Origin: an uncultured Haemophilus sp.
GTDB taxonomy: Bacteria; Pseudomonadota; Gammaproteobacteria; Enterobacterales; Pasteurellaceae
Direction of reading: 5' to 3'
NCBI GenBank assembly: GCA_905205995.1
Contig: CAJLFU010000014.1
Coordinates: 1 to 49,296, forward strand
Length of the DNA stretch: 49,296 nucleotides
Shown: positions 41,685 through 49,296 of the stretch, piece by piece
How the letters are laid out: each line of letters begins with the position of its first letter
Position numbering within the stretch: the first letter of the stretch is position 1
Made by a program: the position numbers and the translations under genes
Notes under the pieces: generated by a model
Database searches by the model: none
Seen by the model: only the letters and a program-made list of their open reading frames with translations
What the model was told of the DNA's origin: nothing

Positions 41685-44084
41685 TTATTGAGCAGGTGCC
41701 GCTTCTTCAACTGGCGCTTTATTATCTAACACATCCCATACACTTTCTTGTTTTGCTGATTCAGGTTGCTCAGGCTGTGGCGATTGTGTAGTCTGCGCCG
41801 CTGTAGCTGTTGCCGTACTCGTCGTTGATGCAGAAGCGCAGAAATTTTGATCTTTATTTATCCACACAGGGATTGTCCGACTGCTACCACAACTCCAACT
41901 GCCGTAAGCATTGATTCCAACCCATTTAATGGTAGAAGGTTGACCGAGTTTCAGTTTTTCAATGGCAACACGGTTTAAATAATCTTTATAGATTTGTAGT
42001 GCACCTGAGGCACCCGTTAATTTGGTTTCACCGTTATCATCACGACCTAGCCAAATGGTGCTAACATTTTTACCATCAATCCCTACAAACCACGTATCAC
42101 GGGCATCGTTGGTCGTGCCTGTTTTACCTGCAAGACGAAGATCCGCATAATCATTTTGTAAGCTACGCGCAGTACCACGTTCTACGGTTTGTTGCATCGC
42201 ATACAAGGTTTGATAAGCTGCTTCTCTCGGCACCACTTGATCTGGCACCGTATTGTGTTCGTAAATGATATTACCTTGACGATCGGCAATGCTTTGAATG
42301 GTACTTAACTCAATTTTGCCACCTTGATTTGCAATGGTTTGGTAGAGTTTGGTCACATCATAAGGTGAAATACTGTAAGAACCGAGCAAGGTTGCAGGCA
42401 CTTTTGGAATCGCTACATTATCCCAGCCCATGGCTTTTTGTGTATCGATCACTTTGCTTAAACCAACTTTCATCCCAATATTTACCGTTGGAATATTCAG
42501 CGAGCGAGCAAGGGCATCCATCAACATAACCGAACCGCTGTATTTACGATCGTAGTTACGAGGTTGCCAAGGTTGGCTACCTTTAACAGAAATCGTGATT
42601 GGCTGGTTTTGAATTGGCGTATTTAAACGAAATTGTTCCGGATTCATCAGTGCGGTCAAATAAATGGATGGTTTTACCAAAGAACCAATTTGACGTTTTG
42701 ACATTAAGGCTCGGTTAAATCCGGCATATTCTGTTTGTAATCCACCGACAACAGCACGTATTTCACCCAAGTGATAATCTGCCACAATCATTGCGCCTTC
42801 TAAATGTGGATTTTTAGTTTGTATTTGTAATTGATTAACCGTATTCACCACAGCATTTTCAGCTTGTGCCTGTTGTTTTAAATCCATGGTGGAGAAAATT
42901 CTCGCACCAAGTAGTGCAGACGTTTTGTTTTCCCCTAATTGACGGCGAAGATCCGCTTGTAAGGTTTGGATGAAAGCAGGGTATTTACGTGAAATTTGTC
43001 CTTTTGCTTGTACACCTAATGGACGTTTACTCAACATCTCATAAAGCTCATCCCCAATCATTTGGTGATCAAGCATCAGTTTTAACACCACATTTCGGCG
43101 ATCGAGTGCATATTGTGGATTTCGCCATGGATTATAAAGGGATGGGCCTTTAACCATGCCAACTAAAAGGGCAATTTGATCAAGGCTAATTTCACGGATG
43201 GAGCGGCCAAAATAGAATTGACTCGCCAACGCAAAACCGTGAATTTGGATATCCCCATTTTGACCAAGGTAAATCTCGTTCAGATAGGTTTCTAAGATAC
43301 GGTTTTTATCATATCGCCAATCTAACACCAATGACATTAAGGCTTCATTGGCTTTACGTGTCAGAGAACGTTCGCTGGATAAAAATAGGTTTTTAACTAA
43401 TTGCTGAGTGAGCGTACTGCCGCCTTGAACCGTTTGACCTGCTTTAATATTGGCAATCATTGCTCGCACAATACCCACTGGATTAATCCCGTTATGCTCA
43501 TAAAAACGGCGATCCTCTGTGAGTAATAAGGCATCGATGAGTAAACGAGGGTATTGTTGTAACGGAATTGCTAAACGATCTTCATTATCTGATTCCAACA
43601 TTGCAATTAATTTAGGCGCAAGACGGAATTCATCAACCGCTTTTACGTTGACCAAGTCTTCAATACGAGAAAGTTTGTTATTCGTAAAACGTAAACGTAA
43701 TACACGTTGTGGTTCAGGCTTATCGGGATAAGGGAATGCGCGACGAAGTAACACGATGGTATCCTCTTCGAGCTTAAAGTCGCCCGGTGCTGCTATCATA
43801 GTCGTTTGGCGGTATTCGTTATCGAGTAAGATTTGAATCACTTCGTCAAAAGAAAGGTTATCAGACAGTTTTACGCTTTCTAAACGGCTATACACTTCTG
43901 CCGGTAAACGCCAAATTTGACCATCCATTTTTGAGCGAATTTGCCAGTCTAAATAGCCACCATAAAATACGGCAAGCGTCCCTAAAGTAAAGGCTGCTTT
44001 AGCTAAAAAAATTTTACAAGAACGGTGCTTATCTGGCATTTGTGTTTCTTGTTGTTCAGGTGAGGTGTTTTCCGTTTCCGACAT
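41685..44084 (-). CDS. mrcB: Penicillin-binding protein 1B
   Basis: A 799-residue bifunctional peptidoglycan synthase. A short cytoplasmic tail and one transmembrane helix (KAAFTLGTLAVFYGGYLDW) are followed by a UvrB-like domain and the glycosyltransferase domain. The latter has EDRRFYEHNGINPVGIVRA (near residue 200) and GGSTLTQQLVKNLFL. The transpeptidase domain has the SxxK motif in GSLVKPSIYL, SLN in ARSLNIPTVN and KTGTTND. The C-terminus is a Thr/Ala/Gln-rich low-complexity stretch (about residues 752-799). It is the third gene of a probable erpA-yacL-mrcB unit, with a 24-base gap to yacL. Confidence 0.95.
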   Translation of the reverse strand: MSETENTSPEQQETQMPDKHRSCKIFLAKAAFTLGTLAVFYGGYLDWQIRSKMDGQIWRLPAEVYSRLESVKLSDNLSFDEVIQILLDNEYRQTTMIAAPGDFKLEEDTIVLLRRAFPYPDKPEPQRVLRLRFTNNKLSRIEDLVNVKAVDEFRLAPKLIAMLESDNEDRLAIPLQQYPRLLIDALLLTEDRRFYEHNGINPVGIVRAMIANIKAGQTVQGGSTLTQQLVKNLFLSSERSLTRKANEALMSLVLDWRYDKNRILETYLNEIYLGQNGDIQIHGFALASQFYFGRSIREISLDQIALLVGMVKGPSLYNPWRNPQYALDRRNVVLKLMLDHQMIGDELYEMLSKRPLGVQAKGQISRKYPAFIQTLQADLRRQLGENKTSALLGARIFSTMDLKQQAQAENAVVNTVNQLQIQTKNPHLEGAMIVADYHLGEIRAVVGGLQTEYAGFNRALMSKRQIGSLVKPSIYLTALMNPEQFRLNTPIQNQPITISVKGSQPWQPRNYDRKYSGSVMLMDALARSLNIPTVNIGMKVGLSKVIDTQKAMGWDNVAIPKVPATLLGSYSISPYDVTKLYQTIANQGGKIELSTIQSIADRQGNIIYEHNTVPDQVVPREAAYQTLYAMQQTVERGTARSLQNDYADLRLAGKTGTTNDARDTWFVGIDGKNVSTIWLGRDDNGETKLTGASGALQIYKDYLNRVAIEKLKLGQPSTIKWVGINAYGSWSCGSSRTIPVWINKDQNFCASASTTSTATATAAQTTQSPQPEQPESAKQESVWDVLDNKAPVEEAAPAQ

Positions 44085-44108
44085 AATAGTTAGCTTCAGA
44101 GAATGAGG

Positions 44109-44462
44109 TTAAGCAATAAATTCAAAATAGGCATTAAGAAAGTGGATGAAGTCTGTTGTACCGCAGAAGGCGATACTTTCTTCATCATAATAATGGAAGT
44201 CGTCTTCTAAAATTTCATCTGTTTCAATCGCAAGGTTATTGGCGCGAATCATCACTTCATCGGTATTGATAAAAAGCGTGTATTCGGAACCAATCAGCGT
44301 GACTTCATCATTATTTTTAATCTGCTCACAGGCAGAAAGTGCGGTCAAAAACGCTTGAGGATTTGACCGCACTTCTGAATTAAACCAATTGGCTAGCGCA
44401 ATGTGTTCCATTGAACATTTGGCGTGCACATTGCCTAGATAATGGGTAAATTGAAAATCCAT
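44109..44462 (-). CDS. yacL: UPF0231 family protein YacL
   Basis: A 117-residue acidic protein of unknown function (E. coli YacL 120 aa; H. influenzae HI1724 type). Family features are the start MDFQFTHY, HIALANWFNSEV, EYTLFINTDEVMIRANNLA and the acidic DDFHYYDEESIAFCG. The start at 44462 is chosen by alignment; the frame is open 15 codons further, inside erpA. Only one base separates it from erpA. A perfect 13-base hairpin made of two uptake signals (44337-44374) lies within the coding sequence. Confidence 0.85.
   Translation of the reverse strand: MDFQFTHYLGNVHAKCSMEHIALANWFNSEVRSNPQAFLTALSACEQIKNNDEVTLIGSEYTLFINTDEVMIRANNLAIETDEILEDDFHYYDEESIAFCGTTDFIHFLNAYFEFIA
44337..44374. repeat. Intragenic inverted pair of uptake signals
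   Basis: AAGTGCGGTCAAA (44337-44349) is perfectly complementary to TTTGACCGCACTT (44362-44374) with a 12-base loop, inside yacL. No T-run follows on either strand, so it is not a standard terminator. Confidence 0.9.
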
Positions 44463-44463
44463 A

Positions 44464-44811
44464 TTAGATGCTGAATGACGACCCGCAGCCACAGGTGCTG
44501 GTTGCATTTGGATTGTTCACCACAAAACGAGAACCTTCCAATCCTTCAGTGTAATCAACGGTGCCGCCAATTAAGTATTGTAAACTCATTGGGTCAATCA
44601 CCAATTGCACACCAGCTTTTTCAATGGTTAGGTCGCCTTCATTGACTTTATCATCAAAGGTAAAACCATATTGGAAACCACTGCAGCCACCACCAGTGAT
44701 GTACACGCGTAATTTTAATTCGTTGTTTTCTTCTTCGCTAATTAAACTTTTTACTTTATTGGCTGCCGCATCAGTAAAAGTTAGCGGCACGGCCATATCT
44801 AAATCTGACAT
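44464..44811 (-). CDS. erpA: Iron-sulfur cluster insertion protein ErpA
   Basis: A 115-residue A-type carrier that delivers [Fe-S] clusters to client enzymes. The three cluster cysteines are present: one in GGGCSGFQYGF and two in the C-terminal CGCGSSF. The start MSDLDMAVPLTFTDAAANKV is the usual one (H. influenzae HI1723 type). It is divergent from map, with a predicted promoter at 44847-44875, and is followed one base later by yacL. Confidence 0.95.
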   Translation of the reverse strand: MSDLDMAVPLTFTDAAANKVKSLISEEENNELKLRVYITGGGCSGFQYGFTFDDKVNEGDLTIEKAGVQLVIDPMSLQYLIGGTVDYTEGLEGSRFVVNNPNATSTCGCGSSFSI

Positions 44812-44846
44812 ATACTATATTCCCACTTTCCTAAAATAATCTGCGT

Positions 44847-44875
44847 ATTATCCAATAACCTGTTAATTCATTCAA
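44847..44875 (-). promoter_or_regulatory. Predicted erpA promoter
   Basis: On the minus strand, TTGAAT (44870-44875) and GATAAT (44847-44852) are 17 bases apart, about 36 bases before the erpA ATG. Confidence 0.65.
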
Positions 44876-44893
44876 GATTTTTCACGGAATTAG

Positions 44894-44902
44894 TGCTATT
44901 AT
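44894..44902 (+). promoter_or_regulatory. Extended -10 promoter of map
   Basis: TGCTATTAT (44894-44902) is an extended -10 element (TGn plus TATTAT) 35 bases before the map ATG. No good -35 is visible, which fits the extended type. Confidence 0.5.
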
Positions 44903-44936
44903 GCGCGGATAAATCTTAATTAAATAAGGAGAAATA

Positions 44937-45740
44937 ATGGGCATTCCATTAAGAACGGAAGAAGAACTTGTTAAGTTACGTGAAGCTTGTAAATTAGCAT
45001 CTGATGTTTTGGTTATGATCGAACCTTATGTAAAAGAAGGGGTTACCACAGGTGAATTGGATCGCATTTGTCACGATTACATGGTGAACGTACAAAAAGT
45101 GATTCCTGCCTGTTTAAATTATCATGGTTTCCCGAAAGCAACCTGTATTTCTATAAATGAAGTGGTTTGCCATGGTATTCCAAGCGACGATAAAAAATTA
45201 AAACAGGGCGATATTGTCAATATTGATGTGACCGTGATTAAAGACGGTTATTTCGGAGACAACTCTAAGATGTATATCGTGGGTGAAACCAATATTCGTA
45301 GCCAAAAATTGGTTGAAGCTGCACAAGAAGCACTTTATGTTGGATTGCGTACTGTTAAGCCAGGTATTCGTTTAAATGAAATTGGTAAAGCGGTACAAAA
45401 ATATACGGAAAGCCAAGGGTTTAGCGTAGTGCGTGAATACTGCGGCCACGGCGTGGGAACTGAATTCCACTGCGAACCGCAAGTATTACACTATTATGCT
45501 GATGATGGCGGTGTGATTTTAAAACCAGGTATGGTATTCACCATTGAGCCAATGATTAATGCGGGTAAAAAAGAAGTGCGCATTATGGGCGATGGTTGGA
45601 CAGTAAAAACTAAAGACCGTAGCCATTCAGCGCAATATGAACACCAAATTGTCGTGACAGAAACTGGTTGTGAAGTGATGACAATCCGTGATGAAGAAAT
45701 TGCGGAAGGTCGAATTCAACGTATGATGGTCAATATTTAA
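44937..45740 (+). CDS. map: Methionine aminopeptidase type I
   Basis: A 267-residue metalloprotease that removes the initiator methionine from nascent proteins. The pita-bread fold motifs are YHGFPKATCISINEVVCHG, the two metal aspartates in NIDVTVIKDGYFGDNSKM, the histidine in CGHGVGTEFH and the glutamates in FTIEPM and HQIVVTE. The length is usual for the family. It starts behind AAGGAG. It may be followed by transcription through the small membrane gene, which begins 23 bases later. Confidence 0.97.
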   Translation: MGIPLRTEEELVKLREACKLASDVLVMIEPYVKEGVTTGELDRICHDYMVNVQKVIPACLNYHGFPKATCISINEVVCHGIPSDDKKLKQGDIVNIDVTVIKDGYFGDNSKMYIVGETNIRSQKLVEAAQEALYVGLRTVKPGIRLNEIGKAVQKYTESQGFSVVREYCGHGVGTEFHCEPQVLHYYADDGGVILKPGMVFTIEPMINAGKKEVRIMGDGWTVKTKDRSHSAQYEHQIVVTETGCEVMTIRDEEIAEGRIQRMMVNI

Positions 45741-45763
45741 AGCATTAAAAGGAAATTTGATTT

Positions 45764-45973
45764 ATGATGAGATTTAGAACTTTCCTTCTGATCAGTTTAG
45801 TTATCGTATTTTTTGCATGCCTTCCCCTTATTATTTTTGAGGTGATAGGAGAAGGAGAGACTGTAATAGCTTTAGCGTGGATTGGCTTATTCATTACACT
45901 ACCAATTGGTGCAGTTGTACTAGGTGTCTTTTGGATCTGTTCAGTGTTTCATTGGGTATTTGACAAAGATTAA
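45764..45973 (+). CDS. Small two-helix membrane protein
   Basis: A 69-residue protein that I do not recognise. It has a basic start (MMRFRT) and two or three hydrophobic segments (LLISLVIVFFACLPLIIF and the stretch ending AVVLGVFWICSVFHWVF), ending in a charged tail. It is preceded by AAAAGGA about ten bases before the ATG and lies between map and glnD in the same direction. The absence of a terminator before it suggests co-transcription with map. Small hypothetical genes occur at this position in relatives, but no function is known to me. Confidence 0.65.
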   Translation: MMRFRTFLLISLVIVFFACLPLIIFEVIGEGETVIALAWIGLFITLPIGAVVLGVFWICSVFHWVFDKD

Positions 45974-46034
45974 TTCCTATCATGGTTATTGAAAGCTCAT
46001 TTTTATGGGCTTTTTATTTAATTAAGAGAACACT

Positions 46035-48620
46035 ATGCTTTTTCCTTATCATTTCGATTCTCCACTCACGCCAAGTGCGGTCAAAATTCAGCGTGAAAAT
46101 TTGAAGGAATTTGAACGTCAGCATTTTGCTGATTATTCCGTTTTTGAGCTGATTGCTAACCGTACACAATTTTGTGATGATTTGTTAAAACAGCTTTGGC
46201 AGCAATTTGAATTAGATAAAGCTCATCTTACCTTAATTGCAGTAGGCGGTTATGGCAGACAAGAAATCTTTCCTTTATCTGATTTGGATGTTCTTATTCT
46301 TTCAAAAGAAGTAAGAGGCATTGAAACGGAAGAAAAAATTGCTCAGTTTGTGCAGTTCTTGTGGGATTGTGGATTCGACGTAGGGCATAGTGTTCGTTCT
46401 TTGGAAGAATGTGAAAAGGAAGGTAAACAAGACATTACTATTGCCACCAATTTGCTTGAGTCTCGTTATTTATCGGGAGACGTATCCCTTTTCAATGCTT
46501 TAGAGGAAATACTGAAAAAGCCAGATTTTTGGGCGGTAAAACCATTCTTTGATGCTAAAGTTCAAGAGCAAATTGAACGTTATCATCGTTACCACAACAC
46601 CAGTTATAATTTAGAACCCGATTTAAAATACAGTCCAGGTGGTTTGCGAGATCTTCACCTTTTATATTGGATCGCATTACGTCATACCGGAGAAATGACC
46701 CTTGATGGCATTTTGGAAAGCGGTTTTATTTACCCATCAGAACACCAACAATTGTTAGAGAGCCAAGAATTTTTATTCAAAGTGCGGTTCGCTTTACATT
46801 TGATTTTAAAACGTTATGACAACCGCCTGCTGTTTGATCGTCAAATTAAAGTGAGCGAGATGCTTGGTTTTGAAGGCGAGGGAAACCGTGGTGTCGAAAA
46901 AATGATGAAACGTTTTTTCCAAGCTTTACGTACGATTTCTCGTTTGACCGATATCCTGATTAAGCATTATAAAGAGCATTTTTTATCTTCAAACGGAGAG
47001 GAATCAGTTCACCATTTGGATGACGATTTTGAAATAGTGAATCAAAGTTTGTGTTTACGTAAGGAAGACGTATTTTTACGTTCGCCGGATCGTATTTTGG
47101 ATCTTTTTTTCTACCTTACACAGCATGAACAAGCCGAAATTCATTCCTCAACATTACGCCAACTTCAGATTGCGTTGGAAAGTTTGATGCAGAAATTATG
47201 TGATATTCCTGAAGCAAGAGAAAAATTTATTCGGTTATTTAATCAACCGAAAGCGATTCAGCGTGCATTCCTCCCAATGCACCAATATGGTGTGTTAACG
47301 GCTTATTTGCCACAATGGCAGGGGATTGAAGGCTTGCTGCAATTTGATCTCTTCCATATTTACACCGTGGATGAACATACCTTGCGAGTGATGTTGAAAT
47401 TGGAAAGTTTCTTAGCCGAAGATGAGGCTGAATCACATCCCATTTGCCATCAAATATTTACTCAAATTTCTGACCGCACTTTGCTTTATGTTGCCGCACT
47501 TTTCCATGATATAGCGAAAGGGCGAGGAGGTGATCATGCTGAGTTAGGGGCTGAAGACATCGCTGACTTTGCTCGTTTGCATGGTTTTGATCGTCGAGAA
47601 ATTGAAACAATGATCTGGTTGGTAAAAGAGCATTTGCTCATGTCAATTACCGCACAGCGTCGAGATATTCATGATCCGGAAGTCGTGATGAACTTTGCAG
47701 AAAATGTGCAAAATCGTGTTCGTTTAGATTATCTTACTTGTCTGACTATTGCGGATATTTGTGCGACAAATGGCACATTATGGAATAGCTGGAAGCGTTC
47801 TCTTTTTGCCTCTTTATACGATTATACAGCGCAACAATTCCGACAAGGGATGGATTTATTATTAGATAATGAAGAAAAAATCCTTGAAAATCGTCAATTG
47901 GCGTTGGCAATTTTATCCGAAGAACAACCAGAATTATCGGAAGAGAAAGTTTCAGCCTTGTGGCAGCGTTGCCCATCTGATTATTTCTTACGAAATAGCC
48001 CGAAACAAATTGCGTGGCATACAGAGTTATTAGCTGAATTTGATGGTGAAGTACTCGTTAAAATCAGTAACCGTTTTTCTTCCGGCGGAACAGAAATTTT
48101 TGTTTATTGTCCCGACCAAGCCAATTTATTTAATAAAGTGGTCTCAACCATTGGCACGAAAAAATTCAGTATTCATGATGCGCAAATTTTAACATCCGAT
48201 GATGGCTATGTATTCGACAGTTTTATCATCACAGAATTAAATGGTGAATTGGTTCGTTCAGAACGTCGCCGAGAATTAGAAACGGTATTAACCTCTGTTT
48301 TATTAGGCGAAAAATTGCCATCTATGTCTTTTTCAAATAATCGACAGTTGCAACATTTCACCGTAAAAACAGATGTACGTTTTTTGAAAGAAACCAAAAA
48401 AGAGCATACCGAATTAGAAGTGGTAGCTTTAGATAAACCTGGTTTATTGGCTCAAATCAGTCAAATTTTTACCGAATTAAAACTCAATATTTGTAATGCA
48501 AAAATCACGACTGTAGGGGAAAAAGCCGAAGACTTCTTCATTCTGACAAATGAAAATGGAATCGCATTAAGCGAAGAGGAAAGGGGATTGTTAGAAAACG
48601 TGCTCTATGAACGTTTATAA
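46035..48620 (+). CDS. glnD: Bifunctional uridylyltransferase/uridylyl-removing enzyme GlnD
   Basis: An 861-residue nitrogen-status sensor that uridylylates and deuridylylates the PII protein in response to glutamine. The nucleotidyltransferase motif GGYGRQEIFPLSDLDVLIL lies at about residues 70-90. The HD hydrolase domain has FHDIAKGRGGDHAELG near residue 490, and two ACT domains occupy the last 170 residues (EIFVYCPDQANLF and LEVVALDKPGLLAQISQIF). The length matches H. influenzae GlnD. It ends at a strong uptake-signal terminator. Uptake signals also occur at 46073-46081, 46780-46788 and 47473-47481. Confidence 0.96.
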   Translation: MLFPYHFDSPLTPSAVKIQRENLKEFERQHFADYSVFELIANRTQFCDDLLKQLWQQFELDKAHLTLIAVGGYGRQEIFPLSDLDVLILSKEVRGIETEEKIAQFVQFLWDCGFDVGHSVRSLEECEKEGKQDITIATNLLESRYLSGDVSLFNALEEILKKPDFWAVKPFFDAKVQEQIERYHRYHNTSYNLEPDLKYSPGGLRDLHLLYWIALRHTGEMTLDGILESGFIYPSEHQQLLESQEFLFKVRFALHLILKRYDNRLLFDRQIKVSEMLGFEGEGNRGVEKMMKRFFQALRTISRLTDILIKHYKEHFLSSNGEESVHHLDDDFEIVNQSLCLRKEDVFLRSPDRILDLFFYLTQHEQAEIHSSTLRQLQIALESLMQKLCDIPEAREKFIRLFNQPKAIQRAFLPMHQYGVLTAYLPQWQGIEGLLQFDLFHIYTVDEHTLRVMLKLESFLAEDEAESHPICHQIFTQISDRTLLYVAALFHDIAKGRGGDHAELGAEDIADFARLHGFDRREIETMIWLVKEHLLMSITAQRRDIHDPEVVMNFAENVQNRVRLDYLTCLTIADICATNGTLWNSWKRSLFASLYDYTAQQFRQGMDLLLDNEEKILENRQLALAILSEEQPELSEEKVSALWQRCPSDYFLRNSPKQIAWHTELLAEFDGEVLVKISNRFSSGGTEIFVYCPDQANLFNKVVSTIGTKKFSIHDAQILTSDDGYVFDSFIITELNGELVRSERRRELETVLTSVLLGEKLPSMSFSNNRQLQHFTVKTDVRFLKETKKEHTELEVVALDKPGLLAQISQIFTELKLNICNAKITTVGEKAEDFFILTNENGIALSEEERGLLENVLYERL

Positions 48621-48628
48621 TATGAAAT

Positions 48629-48661
48629 AAAAAAGTGCGGTTAAATTTAACCGCACTTTTT
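48629..48661. terminator. Bidirectional terminator from a perfect uptake-signal palindrome
   Basis: AAAAAGTGCGGTTAAA (ending at 48645) and its exact complement (48646-48661) form a perfect palindrome with uptake cores at 48633-48641 and 48650-48658. A-runs and T-runs flank it. It lies 9 bases after glnD and 6 bases from the convergent hemL stop. Confidence 0.9.
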
Positions 48662-48666
48662 ATATT

Positions 48667-49296
48667 TTAAGCAACTGCTGCAAATGCAATATCAGCGGCA
48701 GCAAGCGTTTTTTCAATGTCTTCATTTGTATGAGCTAAAGACATAAAGCCGGCTTCAAAAGCAGAAGGCGCAAGATAAACGCCTTGATCGAGCATTTTAT
48801 GGAAGAACACTTTGAATTTTTCGGTATCACATTTCATGACTTCTGCATAAGAGGTAACTTGTTTTTGGTCAGTGAAGAAAATACCAAACATTCCGCCTAC
48901 ATGATTAATCACAAATGGCACATTGTGTTTTTGGGCTAATGCTTTTAAACCATCACAAAGTTTTGTGGTTAATTCTGCAAGGTGTTGTTCATTACCTACT
49001 TTTTTCAATTCGGTTAAACAGGCTAAACCAGCCGCCATGGCAATCGGGTTGCCTGAAAGGGTACCTGCTTGATAAACCGGACCGGTTGGTGCAAGGTGTT
49101 GCATAATCGCTTTTTTACCACCCACTGCACCCACAGGCATGCCGCCACCAATGACTTTACCTAATGTGGTGAGATCCGGTGTTACACCATAATAAGCTTG
49201 AGCCCCTGCAAGTGAAACACGGAAACCGGTCATGACTTCATCAATAATGAAAAGTGCACCATATTGATCACAAATTTCACGAATGCCTTGTAAAAA
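48667..49296 (-). CDS. hemL: Glutamate-1-semialdehyde aminomutase (3' part)
   Basis: The C-terminal 209 residues of the pyridoxal-phosphate enzyme that makes 5-aminolevulinate for haem synthesis. The frame is open to the window edge, so the gene begins outside. The visible part starts FLQGIREICDQYGALFIIDEV, where the last aspartate contacts the cofactor. It continues with TTLGKVIGGGMPVGAVGG, containing the Schiff-base lysine, then GTLSGNPIAMAAGLACL. The end SLAHTNEDIEKTLAAADIAF is typical of the family. Presence of a C5-pathway gene implies at least this step of haem synthesis is encoded. Confidence 0.95.
   Translation of the reverse strand, partial: FLQGIREICDQYGALFIIDEVMTGFRVSLAGAQAYYGVTPDLTTLGKVIGGGMPVGAVGGKKAIMQHLAPTGPVYQAGTLSGNPIAMAAGLACLTELKKVGNEQHLAELTTKLCDGLKALAQKHNVPFVINHVGGMFGIFFTDQKQVTSYAEVMKCDTEKFKVFFHKMLDQGVYLAPSAFEAGFMSLAHTNEDIEKTLAAADIAFAAVA

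Noticed and set aside
1..49296. CRISPR arrays, insertion sequences, prophage genes, tRNA or rRNA genes
   Set aside because: No spaced direct repeats, transposase-like proteins, phage proteins or recognisable structural RNA genes were seen; all repeated 9-mers found are uptake signals.

Overview
The window is about 49 kb of a Pasteurellaceae chromosome. At least 37 exact copies of the Haemophilus-type DNA uptake signal (AAGTGCGGT or its complement) are scattered over both strands. Many proteins match Haemophilus influenzae or E. coli relatives in length and motif (PurR 336 aa, Ppc 879 aa, GlnD 861 aa, an HI1450-type DNA mimic of 107 aa). The Hin-type uptake core rather than the Actinobacillus-type core points to the Haemophilus/Aggregatibacter/Pasteurella side of the family; I cannot fix the species.

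Region 1 (1-17.7 kb) is a formate hydrogenlyase and nickel island. A hydrogenase-4-type hyf operon (hyfC partial, hyfDEFGHI, hyfJ/hycH, hycI) is followed by fdhF, which has an in-frame selenocysteine UGA and an adjacent SECIS hairpin. A strong terminator separates this from the convergent nickel ECF importer nikKLMQO. That operon diverges from the MerR-type regulator nimR, and hypA, hypB, hypD and hypE follow. Together these supply enzyme, electron donor, metal, metal sensor and most of the [NiFe]-cofactor assembly machinery. hypC and hypF are not in the window.

Region 2 (17.7-22.3 kb) is housekeeping: a dsDNA-mimic protein, ppc and purR on the minus strand, and a 26-residue YnhF-like membrane peptide divergent from purR. 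Region 3 (22.4-26.1 kb) is a surface-glycan cluster: an LpsA-like GT25 enzyme, an O-antigen-ligase/polymerase-like membrane protein and two GT2 glycosyltransferases. mltB follows.

Region 4 (27.3-41.5 kb) is devoted to metal and periplasmic redox functions. It holds a di-haem cytochrome c peroxidase and a Fur-boxed iron-type ABC importer operon that ends with a pseudoazurin. An orphan ATP-grasp enzyme and a lipoprotein come next, then a minus-strand FTR1/P19 ferrous iron operon (fetM, fetP, fetA-fetE) whose last gene encodes a small c-type cytochrome. The fetM promoter carries a CRP/FNR-like site at about -61.

Region 5 (41.7-49.3 kb) is core genome: mrcB, yacL and erpA on the minus strand; map, a small membrane protein and glnD on the plus strand; and the 3' part of hemL. 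Uptake-signal inverted pairs form several of the transcription terminators. No rRNA, tRNA, insertion sequence, prophage or CRISPR array was seen, and no stretch over 300 bases lacks a gene.
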